A program made the position numbers and the translations under genes. This document shows, piece after piece, positions 10,963 through 22,060 of a stretch of 64,000 nucleotides of DNA; positions within the stretch are counted from its first letter, which is position 1, and each line of letters opens with the position of its first letter. The stretch covers positions 56,493,908 through 56,557,907 of the forward strand of contig OY821521.1 of assembly GCA_963682025.1 (NCBI GenBank), written 5' to 3'. This stretch comes from Cordilura impudica. Taxonomy: Eukaryota; Arthropoda; Insecta; Diptera; Scathophagidae. The notes beneath the pieces were generated by a model. That model had not been told where the DNA came from, made no database searches, and saw only the letters and a list, made by a program, of their open reading frames with translations.

Positions 10963-11750
10963 TATTCATTTTTCAATTTTCATTTTCCATATTTCATTTT
11001 CAATTTTCATTTTCCATTTGCCATTTGCCATTTTACAATTTTCATTTTCCATTTTTCAATTTTCATTTTCCATTTTTCATTTTTAAATTTTCATTTTCCA
11101 TTTTTCATTTTTATTTTTTATTTTTCATTTTTCAATTTTCATTTTCCATTTTCCATTCTTTATTTTTCTTTTTTCCATTTTTCAATTCTCATTTTCCATT
11201 TTGCATTTTCCATATTCCATTTTTAAATATTCATTTTCATTTTCTATTTTTCAATTTTTCAATTTTCATTTTCCATTTTACATTTTTCATTTTTAATTTT
11301 TCAGTTTTCAGTTTTCATTTTCCATTTTCCATTTTCCATTTTCAAATTTAATTTCCCATTTTTCATTTTCCACTTTTAATTTTCAATTTTTATTTTTCAT
11401 TTCTCATTTTACATTTTTCATTTTTCAATTTTCATTTTCCATTTTCCATTCTTTATTTTTCCATTTTCCATTTTTCAATTCTCATTCTCCATTTTCCATT
11501 TTGCATTTTCCATATTGCATTTTTAAATTTTCATTTTCTTTTTCCATTTTTCAATTTTCATTTTCCATTTTCCATTTTTCATTTTTAATTTTTCAGTTTT
11601 CATTTTCCATTTATCAATTTCAATTTTAATTTTCCATTTTTCATTTTCCATTTTCCACCTTTAATTTTCATTTTCCATTTTCCATTTTTCAATTTTCGTT
11701 TTCCATTTCATTTCATTTCCATTCCATTTCTCATTTTCCATTTTCATTAC
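10963..11750. repeat. central T-rich array of the M2 element
   Basis: Units close to CATTTTCCATTTTTCAATTTT in several variants, with visible higher-order duplication: the block with TTCTTTATTTTTCNTTTTTCC occurs near 11155 and again near 11450. Open frames across it are phenylalanine-rich artefacts. Confidence 0.85.
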
Positions 11751-11756
11751 TACTAA

Positions 11757-12248
11757 AGGTGCTATTACATGATGTGTTTTTTCCATATGTACTGTCAAAT
11801 TTTCCCACAACAAAAGTTGTACACATCGTGTGATACATATGAAACATTGTTTATGTACAATATATGAGGGAAGTCACAAGTACATTTTTCAATTAGAACG
11901 AGTTCTATTTTTGCATGACAAACATATGAAAATACAACACTGCTTGTGGCGAAAGAAAAACAGAGTAAATTTTAAAGATTAATATTGAAAGAAAAATAAA
12001 TTGTGTAGTATTAATTAACAATTAAAAAATATATAACTTTTTTTTTAACAATAAACTTTTTTAAATTCACAAATTAAATCAGCTGTTGTTTACATTTAGA
12101 GGTTATGTCATACGGAAGTACATATGCACGTGTGATAGCAAAAATTATGAATCGTATGTAAAAGACAATTTTGACAGACATGAGGAATTTCATATGGATA
12201 AAAAAAGTGACAGTACATATGTAAAAAACATTTCGTGTAATAGCACCT
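11757..12248. mobile_element. Harbinger-type MITE, copy 1, TSD TAA
   Basis: TIR AGGTGCTATTACATGATGTG pairs with the right end CGTGTAATAGCACCT (inverted); further in, CATATGTACTGTCA is inverted too. A 3-bp direct repeat TAA (11754-11756 and 12249-12251) bounds it. TWA duplications are the signature of PIF/Harbinger. Two more copies with TTA/TAA duplications are in the inverted-repeat arms at 59816 and 62675. It is non-coding and lies within an M2 element. Confidence 0.85.
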
Positions 12249-12712
12249 TAACATGAGCTACATATGTTATTGTGTTCTTGGTATTGTTAATACATATATG
12301 CATTTATTTTTGTGGCATTTTTTTATGTTGTTGTACAATTATTATGTTCAACCACTAAACTGCTACAACAAACACACTGGGTTTTATGTTTTTTTTTTTT
12401 TAGAGGTATCTACATATTTTTGCTCGTATCTAATCACAATGATGCCCGATTGAGCCCATTTTCAATACCAACCTACTGGGAATTGTGGCAAATAATATTA
12501 TTGTAACCTTATCCAGTTAGATGGCTTTTTTTTGTGAATGAGCGTGATTTCAACAGACAGGCGGACAGACGGACATCGCTACATCGACTCGAGCTGTGAT
12601 AAGGATCAGGAATATATATACCTTATGGGGTCGGAAATTAGTTTTTCGATGCGTTACAAACGGAATGACAAACCTATATATACCCGCTGCCACTGACGTG
12701 TGGAGGGTATAA

Positions 12713-13060
12713 AAATAACGTAATAATTGTCAGACCCTCTCCATATGATTTTTGGGTAATTTAAGTATGGAATCATTTTTATTTGGTTCTATGCATCAAT
12801 CTCGAGTACTATGACAAAGACAGCTTTTCAAATTTTCTTATGTCGTCCTACTATTAATGTGAGAACTCCGAAAAAAATGGGCAGGATTCGATCAATGGGC
12901 GTGGAACGTTCCATACAAAACAAATAATAAATGCCACATATCTGGAGTGCGTAATTGTGAGAGCCTTCACTCATATGCCATAAGATATTAATGTGACTAG
13001 TCAGATAAAAATCGGAGGGATAGGCTTAGTGAGTGTGGCACCTCCTTTATAAAAAAATAT
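12713..13060. repeat. dispersed repeat with GGGCGTGGCACCTCC motif
   Basis: Text such as AAAAATGGGCAGGATTCGATC, 'ATGGGCGTGG', 'CATATCTGGAGTGCGTAAT', 'GAGAGCC' and 'GTGGCACCTCC' matches 21640-22060 in the same order. The element type is unknown; such blocks are common inside fly mini-me-like repeats. Confidence 0.5.
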
Positions 13061-13129
13061 GAAGTTCTATGAAAGCGTTGGTCTTTTCACAATTTCATTC
13101 CAATTGATTCCAATTGTAGTCGTAAAAAA

Positions 13130-13290
13130 TATGGGCAAAATCGCCAACTTCAGAGATCGCCAAAATCAAAAATCACCAAATCGCGAAGAACAGAAATTGA
13201 CAAAAACAAAATGTTCAAAACAAAAATCTTAAAAATCAATAGTCGCCAAAATAAAAATCGCCAAAATTAATAATCACCATTCTTAATCGT
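13130..13290. repeat. degenerate AAAATCGCCAAAAT tandem repeat
   Basis: Repeated 'AAATCGCCAAAATC'/'AAAAATCACC' motifs. Simple local repeat. Confidence 0.55.
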
Positions 13291-13827
13291 TATGTTTTGC
13301 CCGATTTAATTTGGAAAATCCTTACCAGCAAGTTTTGACATAAAAATTGCACAATTCAAATTTTGTAGGAAAAATTGATTATGAAAACATACATCTCAAT
13401 AAGTCACTGTAAGTCGTAGCGGAGCATGACAGAAAAACTAGTTATTTAGTTATTGCATAATATATAAGTGATAATTTTTGTTGGACGTGATCTAAATGTG
13501 AAGCGATTCTTATCAAAAGTTTCGTCCTTGAGCCAATAAAAGTTTTTTAAAATTCCAAACTGTGATTTTGCGATCAGTATAACAAGACTGTGGGTCAAAG
13601 TTGTATACAGTTTTTTGTAGTTCCCATCTCTTACTATCCTGCACCACAAACTGGTGTAGGGTATCATCAGTGACAAGTGCTATTTCATGTGGTTACTGTT
13701 GCAAAAGCACAGGCTCATTTATCAACTCCCAAAAATCCGTTTGATGCCAAAACAAAATTTATGAATAGAATAGAAGAAATTGGGGGGAAAGAGGACTACA
13801 ATTTCGTTCTTTGTTAGTTATTGTTTA
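13291..13827. other. unassigned
   Basis: Contains a 76-codon open frame on the minus strand (13446-13676) that I cannot relate to any protein. Nothing else recognised. Confidence 0.35.
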
Positions 13828-13887
13828 TGACGACGATGATGACGATGATGATGGTGATGATGATTGTGTTGGCAATGATGATGATTG
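13828..13887. repeat. (GAT/GAC)n microsatellite
   Basis: An interrupted run of GATGAC/GATGATG/GGTGATGAT triplets. Confidence 0.9.
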
Positions 13888-14338
13888 TAGTAAAACATGC
13901 ACGTTTACATTCACGTTGTTATGCTGTGTCTATTGTATTGTGAGAAGGTGTACCAAGTTAGTCGTTATTAGAAGATAAATCCAAATTTTATGTTTCATCT
14001 GTAAGATGTATTATTATTATTTATTATTTCTTTTTTTTAAATGGCATAAATACTCGTATATATAAAGAAAATATATATATTTTTTCATTACTTTGGAATT
14101 GTTGAATCAATATTAAAAATAAAAAAATATGTAATACTTTTGGAATTAGGACTTATTAAGAAGGTATCCTAGGTAATTTGAAGACCATTGCATTAGACAC
14201 TTAAGTTGAATGAGATATTAAAATTGGTTTATAGATTTCAACAAACACACAAACATTAGTCAAATGGAATTTTTAGAAACTTAAAAAGGTACGGTGGAAG
14301 TGGTGCCATTTGTGTCTTCTTAATCTAATAGACTTATA

Positions 14339-14434
14339 CCCTGTTTCCATAACACAATTCGTCACAGACGAACGAAAATTTGTGTGTATTTTGTTTTTCG
14401 TTCGTCTGTGACGAATTGTGTTATGGAAACAGGG
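14339..14434. mobile_element. 96-bp perfect-stem hairpin MITE
   Basis: The first 40 bases (CCCTGTTTCCATAACACAAT...) and the last 40 are perfect reverse complements around a 16-nt loop. It ends CCCTG/CAGGG. Such a small, undecayed palindrome amid decayed repeats suggests a recent insertion or a snap-back derivative of a larger TIR element. No coding capacity. Confidence 0.8.
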
Positions 14435-14439
14435 TTTTA

Positions 14440-14632
14440 ATATATAACAATTCTTAAAAAAGTACCTTTTCTTAAAAACAAAATTTTCTTAAGAATAAGC
14501 TATGAGAGAAGCTTATTTTTTCTTTAAAATTTTATATACAGTAACTTTCCTTAAAAATGTACATTTCCTTGAAAAATAGCATTTCGTTATAAAAGTAAAT
14601 TTTCTTAAAAAGTAGCTTTTCTTAAAAACATA
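14440..14632. repeat. degenerate CTTTTCTTAAAAAAGTAC repeat, left part
   Basis: Loose repetition of 'TTTTCTTAAAAAAGTACC'-like units of about 18-25 bp. The same repeat continues beyond the Harbinger element (17552-17830) and recurs at 18470-18770 and 21225-21340, so the Harbinger element landed inside it. Confidence 0.65.
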
Positions 14633-14853
14633 CCCCCGAATTCATAATGAAAAGTTATGCAGTATCTAGCATGAGTATTATTTATAATGCAATTGCTGCA
14701 GCGTTTGCTAAACTCAGATCAACAACCTTTCAAACACCGACTAAGTATGTATGTAAAAACAGCTGATGTGTGTCAAATTGAAAAAAACAAACTACATACA
14801 TATATAAAAAAATAATTTTTAAGTGCAAGAAAATATTTTTTTTCATAAAAATA

Positions 14854-16232
14854 ATGGAAACGCTTACGAATTTGGATGTGTTAGAGTTGTTAAGGAGTAG
14901 AAGCAGTAGTCGATTGACGAAAGTTTATAAAAAAAGAAGAAACCCATTTTTGGTATACAACACCATTGATTTTCGCCAAAAATACAGATTCACAAAGGAA
15001 AACGCAAAAAAAATAATTAATTTGGTTAAAGAAGATCTCAAAGGAAATCAGAAAAAGAAAGGAGGACAAATTCCTGTGTATTTACAAGTCTTAGCAGCTT
15101 TAAGGTGTTGGGGGCGCAACAATGTACAAGAAGACTGCGCAGAGTTCCATGGTTTCAGTCAATCCACAATGAATCGTATTTGTCAAAAGGTGGCCACCGC
15201 ACTTGCCAAGAAATCCGGAAAATTTATTAAAATGGCAATGTTAGCAGAAGACCAGATTAAAGTTATGGACGATTTCCAAAAGATAGCAGGATTTGAAAAA
15301 GTTATGGGAGCAATTGATTGCAGTCATATTCGTATCCAAGCTGTGGGAGGTGATGATGCACAACTATATGTTAATAGAAAAGGCTATTTTTCATTTAATG
15401 TGCAGGTATGTACGTGAAGTTAATATTGTTTATACGCAGTAGAAAAGATTCCATTTTCCGTGGTCGGAATCCAGTTTATGTTTTTTTTTTTCCTTGATAT
15501 AAGGCATATTCGCGTACTATATTTCCAAATATGTCGAAATTATATATTTTCTAATTATTCGTACTTATCAAGGTTGTTTGTGATGCCTCGTTAAAAATAA
15601 GAGATATCGTTGCGTGCTGGAGAGGAAGCACCCATGACTCACGCATTTTTAATGAGAGCAAAATAAAAGAAAAATTTGAAAATGGAGATTTCATGGGGCG
15701 TTTGTTAGGAGACGGTGGCTACAAGTGTACCAATTACCTGTTCACTCCAGTACAAAATCCGAAAGACACCAAAGAAGAAATGTACAACAAAGCTCATATT
15801 AAAACTAGGAATGTTGTTGAAAGAGTTTTTGGAATTTGGAAAAGTCGCTTCCGTATACTTTTGGAAAAAATGCGACTTTCCAGAAAAAACGCTCAAATTG
15901 TAATTGTGGCCTTGGCAGTACTTCACAATTTATCAATTATATACAAGGAAGACAAATTTGGTGAGTTCGAATTAAAAACGTTGTTTTTGCCAAAAACTCT
16001 GCCATTTTCGAATCATAAATGACATAATTCTTATAATCTAAATGATATCATAATGATATCCAAGCAATATCTTTTGTTATATCATTCACATACATATTTT
16101 AAAATTTTGATTACAGATGAAACAGATGTAAATCTTGATCAAATAAGTCATGAAAGTTCAACTGACACAAATCTACATCACAATTTAGATGATGATATAT
16201 CTCGAGCAATTTATATTCAACGAAATTTCTAA
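14854..16232 (+). CDS. Harbinger (HARBI1-like) transposase, three exons, intact frame
   Basis: The DDE transposase cuts and pastes the element in the nucleus. Three exons, 14854-15405, 15573-15960 and 16117-16232, with GT-AG introns of 167 and 156 nt, join without a frame break into 351 codons, close to the 349 residues of vertebrate HARBI1. The first splice joins FNVQ to VVCDAS, the conserved family order. Catalytic residues are visible: D155 in MGAIDCSHIRI, D231 in LLGDGGY and E267 in RNVVERVFGIWK, with 35 residues between the last two. A helix-turn-helix-like segment lies at about 84-115 (CWGRNNVQEDCAEFHGFSQS). Other conserved blocks are RGSTHDSRIF and AHIKTRNVVER. The ATG is the first in the frame after the left end. 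No stop or frameshift is seen, so this copy may be functional; its partner gene is damaged. Confidence 0.93.
15406..15572 (+). other. intron 1 of the Harbinger transposase
   Basis: The donor TGCAG|GTATGT and acceptor TTATCAAG|GTTG restore the conserved NVQ-VVCDAS junction in phase 0. Reading through it gives a stop after four codons. Confidence 0.85.
15961..16116 (+). other. intron 2 of the Harbinger transposase
   Basis: The donor AATTTG|GTGAGT and acceptor TTGATTACAG|ATGAAAC join in phase 1 and lead to an acidic 38-residue tail ending in IQRNF. The donor is a near-consensus splice site. Confidence 0.8.
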
Positions 16233-16258
16233 AACTTTTTTTTTTTACTTCATATTAT

Positions 16259-17226
16259 TTAACGTAAATTTTTATTGCATGTATCAAAACAAAAATAAAA
16301 TGTAAATAAACTAAATAAAAAACAAATAAATAAAAAGTAAAAAAATAATATTAAATCGGGTTTGATAAGATGTAAGCTTATGTAAAAAAAACCGTTTTTT
16401 TTAAGATTTTCTATTTCAATTTTTATCTTTTCTATTTTTAGTATATGTTCTTCTCGCATTTGTAATGTTTGTAGTTCTAAAAGTTTCTTTTTTTCATCAA
16501 ATTCCTTTTTTGTATATTCCATTTCTAACTTCTTTTGATGTATACTTGTATCAAGTAACTCTATTCTTTTTAAATTCTCTTCACACTTCTCGTCCTTTTT
16601 TCTTTTTAAGACTTTTAGCTTCGGAGTTTCTGATTCGAAGTTTATTGAGCTTTCATTTATATTTATTAACACTTCACTGATTGAATTGTTTTCTTTTTCT
16701 GATGGGGTAAGTTCATTCACTGTGCTGTTTTCCATTTTCTGTGAAGGCGATACGATATTTTGATTATTGCTGTCGAAAATGTTAAAATCAATTTCAAAAT
16801 GGGAAGGCAGTCTGGAAACTAACTGCTCTTCGACATCAGTTAAAGGCTCCGGTGCTGGACCACCCCCAGTCTGCTTCATTTGTCTCATAAACAATGAATT
16901 TTTTGATTTTGCAACAGATTTTGTTTTGCGCCACTGGTTTGAATTTGATATACACTTCTATTTGTTTTCGACACTTTATTAAATAATCGTCTTATTATTA
17001 TTTATTATTAATCGTCCATGCCTCCTTTTTCTTTTTATTTGTATTGGTGTCAATTTTTGTATTTTCAATTATTTCTAATTTGTCCAGCATTAGGGTTGAA
17101 AGCAAATCCTACAAAAACATTTTGTTAGAAAAAATCCATTTGGAAAGCTATATGTATGTATGTATGATAACTTACCTTTTCATCCTGATCCCAATTTGCG
17201 GATCTTTTACAACATTTTTTTGCCAT
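16259..17226 (-). pseudogene. Harbinger Myb/SANT-like DNA-binding protein, frameshifted
   Basis: This is the second Harbinger protein, which binds DNA and brings the transposase to the nucleus and the TIRs. Exon 1 (17226-17176) encodes MAKKCCKRSANWDQDEK before a GTAAGT donor. Exon 2 begins after TTTGTAG near 17109 with DLLSTLMLDKLEIIENTKID and a KKKKEAW block, as in trihelix/SANT domains. It then hits TAA codons in an AATAATAAATAATAA run. Two frame changes are needed to reach RSVYQIQ and NQWRKTKSVAKSKNSLFMRQ, which leads into QTGGGPAPEPL and a long C-terminal coiled-coil-like part (open from 16894 to 16259). The domain order is normal, the reading frame is not. Confidence 0.8.
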
Positions 17227-17551
17227 AATTTTCTCGCAAATTTAAATTATTTTTTTCATAAAGTGTTTGTTAACACTTGTAAATAAAAATTAAAAGTTAA
17301 TGAGTGAAATCACACAAATTGAAATGTAAACAGAGTTGATTTCCACTATATCAGGTGGAATTAATGCAAAAAAATATGGTGGCATTACAAATTTCAGAGT
17401 TGTTTTTAAAGATATTAGATGACAGCAAAAAATTGATTATGAATAAACTATGTGCTAACTACAAACTAAGGCTAATCGGTTGACTAGTAAGAACCTCGTA
17501 GAGCGCGACATGTAAGCAGCTGCTAACTTTTCATTATGAATTCGGGGGATA

Positions 17552-17830
17552 ATTTTCTTAAAAAAGTAGCTTTTCTTATTAAAGTTCTGTTGCTTAAATA
17601 GTACATTTTCTTAAATTGCATCGTTTCGTTTAGAGTACCTTTTCTTAAGAAGTACAATTTCTTAAAAAAGGACCTTTTCTTAAAAAGTTCCTTTCATTAA
17701 AAAATAAATTTTCCTAAAGACGATAGATTTCTTAGAAATGTACCATTTCCAAGAAAATAGCTTCTTTGAAAGTACTTTTCCATACACAGTTCCTATTCTT
17801 ACATCTGCTGTTTCTTAACAGGTTTCTTCA
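17552..17830. repeat. degenerate CTTTTCTTAAAAAAGTAC repeat, right part
   Basis: Continuation of the repeat at 14440-14632 after the Harbinger insertion; 'AGTAGCTTTTCTTA' occurs on both sides of the element. Confidence 0.65.
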
Positions 17831-18465
17831 AAGAGCATCCATCTTTAAAAATGTAATGTTTTAAAACCATTTTTTTTGCATTACTCTTTCTAAATGTACA
17901 ACAAGTCGAAAGTGTTGCGTCAAAATTTCAAGTGAATCGGAGCAAATCATAAGAAGATATAGCATTTTCAGTGACCGGCCTCATGCGGTATATCGTATAT
18001 AAACCAGTTTTTAAAAAACTTTAAATCAATTTTCTCGCAAATAAATGTTCGAAGTCCGTGAACTTGATAACTCAAAATCTACTGGACCGATTCTTTTGAA
18101 ATTTTACACACTATATCTACACATAAATCGTCAGGTAACTACGAAGAGTTTTTTTTATTCCCATTTTCTTCCCCATTTTTGAACAACAAATTCCCGAAAT
18201 TTTAATACAAAAAGAAAAAAGAAAACATTGAAAAAACTGCTCGACACTACCTCAGGAAACATATCGCCTTTTAAACGCACTTCGATTTTTTTATTTCACA
18301 TGATCCGATAACGAGTTATGATGTTCACCGCAAAACAACAACGCCTCCGGAGATTCGCTGTCACGAACTTATTTATTAAATTTTTTTATTGAAATTTTTT
18401 CAAAGATTCTTCAAACATTATGCTATAACATACATATGAAATATGTAATCCCACATTATTCATAA
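17831..18465. other. unassigned
   Basis: No coding or repeat signal that I can name. Confidence 0.35.
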
Positions 18466-18770
18466 CTTCAAAAAAGAATTATGAAAATACTTTTTTTAAC
18501 TTTTAAAACCTTACCCCCCCTTAAAGTACTTTTTCTTTCATTTTGTGTACCTTTTCGTAAAGTACTTTTTATTAAATTTCTGTACCTTTTCTTAAAAAAC
18601 AGCCTTTTTTTAAAAAAGTACCTTTTCTCAAAAAAGTATATATCCTTGAAAAAGGATCTTTTATTATAAATGTACATTCTCTAAGAAAACATTTTGTTCT
18701 TAAAAAGCAGCTTTTCTTAAAACTACGTTCGTTTTCTTAAAAATTACATTTTTGAACTCCCTCTTCTAAC
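18466..18770. repeat. degenerate CTTTTCTTAAAAAAGTAC repeat
   Basis: Several 'TACCTTTTCTTAAAAAA' units. The open frames on both strands here are due to the repeat. Confidence 0.65.
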
Positions 18771-18774
18771 CCTA

Positions 18775-19420
18775 CTCTCTGTCTGTCTGTCGTGGGGCAA
18801 TCCCATTTCCATTTATCCAATTGATCTGAAACTTTGCCAATAGCCTGGTTGTGACTACAGATTAATTTTGGGGTAGTCACGCATAGTCACGCACAGTCAC
18901 GGGGTGATGTAAATGTCATTTCCCCACATCCGATCGATCTGAAACTTGGTCCATACACTTGCTGTGAAAAAAGATTAACTTTGATTTAGTCACGCACAGT
19001 CACGCATGGTCACGCACAGTCGCGCATAGTCACGCACAGTCACGGAGTGATTTAAAACCCATTTCCCCTCATCCGATCGATCTAAAACTTGGTCGATAGA
19101 CTTGCTGTGAAAAAAAAATAACTTTGACATAGTCACGCACAATCACGCATAGTCACGGAGAGATTAAAACCTCACTTCCCCTTATCCGATCGATCTGAAA
19201 CTTTGTCCATACTTTTGTGGCCGAAGATTAAAATTTAGATAGTCACACACAGTCACGCATAGTCACGCATAGTCACGGAGTGATTTAAACCCAATTCCCC
19301 TCATCCGATCGATCTGAAACTTTGTCCATAGACTTATTGTGAGCAAAGATTAATTTTAAAATAGTCACGCCATCACGCACGGTCACGGGGAGATTCAAAA
19401 CTCATATGCATAAGGAAAGA
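18775..19420. repeat. AGTCACGCA tandem repeat, second array
   Basis: It starts with CTGTCTGTCTGTCGTGGGGC and then holds about five units of CCGATCGATCTGAAACTTGG, TTGCTGTGAAAAAAGATTAAC and runs of AGTCACGCACAGTCACGCAT. It is better preserved than the array at 4690-5390. Confidence 0.8.
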
Positions 19421-19460
19421 AAGTGTTTTAATAAAAACTTTGTTATTATGGGTTAGATTA

Positions 19461-19827
19461 TCTATAATATTAATAGGCCAGGCGATTTCTTGTGACTGAT
19501 GTTTTGTTCTACCGTTTTGTCCCAATTTTGATTAAACGTATATTATTTGAAAGGTATTTCTTTTTAGCCGTTTTGCAGATTTACAGATTTTTAAATTTTT
19601 TCCTTTATTTTGAGTAAATTGCATTTAAAGTTGCTACTAACACATACATAAAATTATACAATGCTATGTCTGTGTTTATTAAATTTGTTAATGTGCTTGT
19701 AATAAAAATGAGTTTGTTTTTTGTGTTGATTTGTGAATTGGCTATAATTGATTAGCATAGTTTTAGGGTCTTTATTTAATGAAAAAATAAAATCTGCGTT
19801 CGAATTTCGAGGGCTGGAATCTGCCAG
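19461..19827 (+). mobile_element. non-autonomous Helitron-like element H1
   Basis: It starts A|TCTATAATATTAATAGGC and ends GGCTGGAATCTGCCAG|T. In better copies the 3' end is a hairpin GCACTCGAATTTCGAGTGC followed by TGGAATCTGCTAG, i.e. a hairpin about 9 nt before a CTRR end, flanked by A and T. These are Helitron hallmarks (5' TC, 3' hairpin, CTRR, A|T target). Here the end is CCAG and the hairpin is imperfect. No coding capacity. Confidence 0.75.
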
Positions 19828-19839
19828 TTATAAATAATG

Positions 19840-21215
19840 CCTTTTCTTTATTTATTTAAAGTCTATGGAATTACAAATGTTCTTACAGACGAATATATGG
19901 AGTGTATAAAATAGGTATAACAAATAAAATAATGATGATTTAATTATTGAGATATGGAATAATTTTATGTTTCAAAGATTGTTAATTTTCGGACAAATCT
20001 ATGATGTAGTAAATTCCATTAAATTGCTCACACAACCGGCGAACTGGATCATTATTAGCAAAGTTAAATTGAAAATAATTAATATTTAAGAGTTTAAAGG
20101 TCTCGGTGGTATATCTTCTTATAGGTCTCGATGGTATATATTTAATATTAATAGGCTAGGCGATATCTTGTGACCGATGTTTTGTTCTACCGATTATCCA
20201 GATTTTGACTGAACGTATATTATTTCAAAGTATTTATTTTTAGCTGTTTTCCAGATTTACAGATTTTTCTTTATTTTTAGTAAATTGCGTTTAAAGTTGC
20301 TACTAACACTTACATAAAATTATACATATGCTATGTGTGTGTTTATTAAATTTGCTAATGTGTTTGTTAATGAGCTTGTTATCTTCATTCACAATAATAA
20401 TAAGCAAAAAAGGGTTGGTTTGGGAATTGGCTAAGTTGAAAAATAAAGTTGCCTAGAAATTGCACTCGAATTTCGAGCGCTGGAATCTACTAGTTAATTT
20501 GAATTCTACTTAACAAGCAATTGGAGTCAATGTCGCCATGGAAGAAACTGAGTAGAAAGGAAATGCTAAGCATTGTTCTATGACCTTTCAGTGTCGGTAA
20601 CTTCATTAGAGCAAGTCTGGATTCATAGACAGAAAAAGAGAAATTTTTTCTGGATAGATTCGATGAAATTTATATGAATAATGTAGCACGGATCCCATAT
20701 TATAGAACCATATTCCAGGATAGGACGAACCAGGGATGCATATAGCTAGTTGGTTACATATGGGTCAGAAAATTCTTTACTGCATCGCTTCATAAATCCA
20801 AGAACGCCATAAGCTTTGTCCATTGCTGAAGATGTATGCGGACGAAAATTTAATCTATGATCTAATAAAATGCCAAGATCTGAGAATGTATCAACCGATT
20901 CCAATTCACTTTCATTCACAAAATAAGTAGTATGTAGATTTTTACATATGTAAAAGGACGTGTGCTTGCATTTTTTTATATTGAGCTCCATACGGTTTAC
21001 ATTGCACCATCCACAAAAATTATTTAAAACGGATTGTAGCAAAAAATGTTGAAAGTAATTTTGAAGAGAGGAAAATAGTTTTACATCATTAGCGTATAAG
21101 AGAATTTTTGAGTGTAGAATAACAGAAGGGAGATCGTTGACAAATAAAGTAAAAAGTACTGGACCAAGATGACTTGCTTGTGGAACACCAGAAAATATTT
21201 CGATTTTTTTAGAGC
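19840..21215 (-). pseudogene. Jockey-like reverse transcriptase, 3' part, split by a Helitron
   Basis: On the minus strand the frames give GVPQASHLGPVLFTLFVND, LLYANDVKLF (catalytic YADD changed to YAND), NFCGWCNVNRMELNIKKCKH, VDTFSDLGILLDHRLNFRPH and AYGVLGFMKRCSKEFSDPYV (21200-20746), then LVRPILEYGSIIWDP (about 20735-20690). After the Helitron at 20140-20493 come VRRLCEQFNGIYYIIDL (about 20035-19985) and an AATAAATAAAG tail near 19850. This is the RT and C-terminal part of a non-LTR retrotransposon, 5'-truncated at about 21215. Several frame breaks are present. It joins H1 at its 3' end. Confidence 0.82.
20140..20493 (+). mobile_element. Helitron-like element H2
   Basis: The body matches H1 (AATATTAATAGGCTAGGCGA, CAGATTTACAGATTTTT, AAAGTTGCTACTAACA). 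It ends with CACTCGAATTTCGAGCGC, TGGAATCTACTAG|T. The 5' TC is degraded. It is inserted between two parts of the Jockey-like pseudogene. Confidence 0.75.
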
Positions 21216-21224
21216 CAGCGTTTC

Positions 21225-21340
21225 TAACTTTTCTTAAAAGTACCTTTTATGGAAAAGTTTCTTTTCTCAAAAAAGTACCTGTTCTAAGATAGTCACTTTT
21301 CTTAAAAAAGTATCTCAATATATATAGGTAGGTATCTTTT
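21225..21340. repeat. degenerate CTTTTCTTAAAAGTAC repeat
   Basis: Three to five 'TTTTCTTAAAARGTACCTTTT' units, as at 14440 and 18470. Confidence 0.6.
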
Positions 21341-21519
21341 GGTGCCTAAAGATTAATTTACTTTTCAATCGGGGAATTTTTGCTATAACGGAAATTCTTA
21401 TTTTAAATTCAAATATAAACTAAAGCACTGCGCTCACATTTTGTCATTAATGATTAGTAACTCCGGTAAATCAATATGATGAATAGATTCACGTTTTACT
21501 TTGAAATCAGTCATCAATT

Positions 21520-22060
21520 CGCGCAACTTATAGACGACTTCGTGATTTTAATAGCACACATAATCGTCCATCTGAGCAAGCCGTCCCACAGTGCTTTGTT
21601 CCCATACAGCGAATGGACAAAATAGCAGTTCTCGCACAATAATGAAACTTGGTACACTATTTTATTTGGATCTGACACTTTGAGTGGGCGTAACACCTCC
21701 CATAATTTATAATATCATACATATGGAGTTCTATTATAGAGACAGCTTTGAAAATTTGTTCGAGGTTATTACTAATATGAGTAGTCTGGCAAAAATGGGC
21801 GGGATCGGATCAATAGGCGTGGCGGCCCTCATAAGAAATAAATATTAATTGTCATATATCCGGAGCACTGTAATAGTGAGAGCCGTGAGGCTTTGCAGTG
21901 GGCGTGGCACCTCCCATACAAAATTATTATTCAATACCATACAATTGGGTACAATAAAAGGGAAAGCCTTGAGACTCTGTACATGCCCACTAGTATGTTT
22001 TTGTCTGATAAAAAATGGGCAGAACAGGATTAGTAGGCGTTTCACCTCCTATAATATAAA
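21520..22060. repeat. dispersed repeat with GGGCGTGGCACCTCCCATA motif
   Basis: At least three partial units of 'AAAAATGGGCGGGATCGGATC..GGCGTGG.....CTCC' in direct order, related to 12713-13060. Open frames on both strands are not conserved between units. Confidence 0.55.

Larger units (their letters stand above)
10789..12712 (-). mobile_element. mini-me/DINE-1-like element, family M2, with central array
   Basis: On the minus strand the 5' end is TTATACCCTCCACACGTCAG (at 12712), followed by GTTTGTCATTCCGTTTGTAA, a GTCY block (12545-12575), a 492-bp Harbinger MITE, a long T-rich array, and the 3' end with GATACCCTCCACC inverted, the hairpin AATTCGGCACAACCGAATT and AATACTCTTACTTG. The same architecture (unique 5' part, central tandem repeat, hairpin, CTTACTTG) is seen at 38091-40734. 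A central tandem repeat and terminal hairpin are known for DINE-1-like elements. Confidence 0.72.
14633..17548 (+). mobile_element. Harbinger transposon, 2.9 kb, both ends present
   Basis: Both ends carry a 25-bp TIR, starting CCCCCGAATTCATAATGAAA at the left and its exact inverse at the right. ATA is found directly outside both ends (14630-14632, 17549-17551), a 3-bp target duplication as expected for Harbinger. It carries the two convergent genes of the superfamily: the transposase on the plus strand and a Myb/SANT-type DNA-binding protein on the minus strand. The TIR is unlike that of the three AGGTGC MITEs in the window, so those belong to another Harbinger family. Confidence 0.92.

Noticed and set aside
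13446..13676. Possible small gene on the minus strand
   Set aside because: No recognisable motif and ordinary AT-rich flanks; nothing supports translation.
15705..15926. Minus-strand and second plus-strand frames overlapping Harbinger exon 2
   Set aside because: Shadows of the transposase coding frame.
20746..21042. Complete retrotransposon ORF2
   Set aside because: The frame is only part of the RT domain, YADD is changed to YAND, and both ends are broken by other elements.
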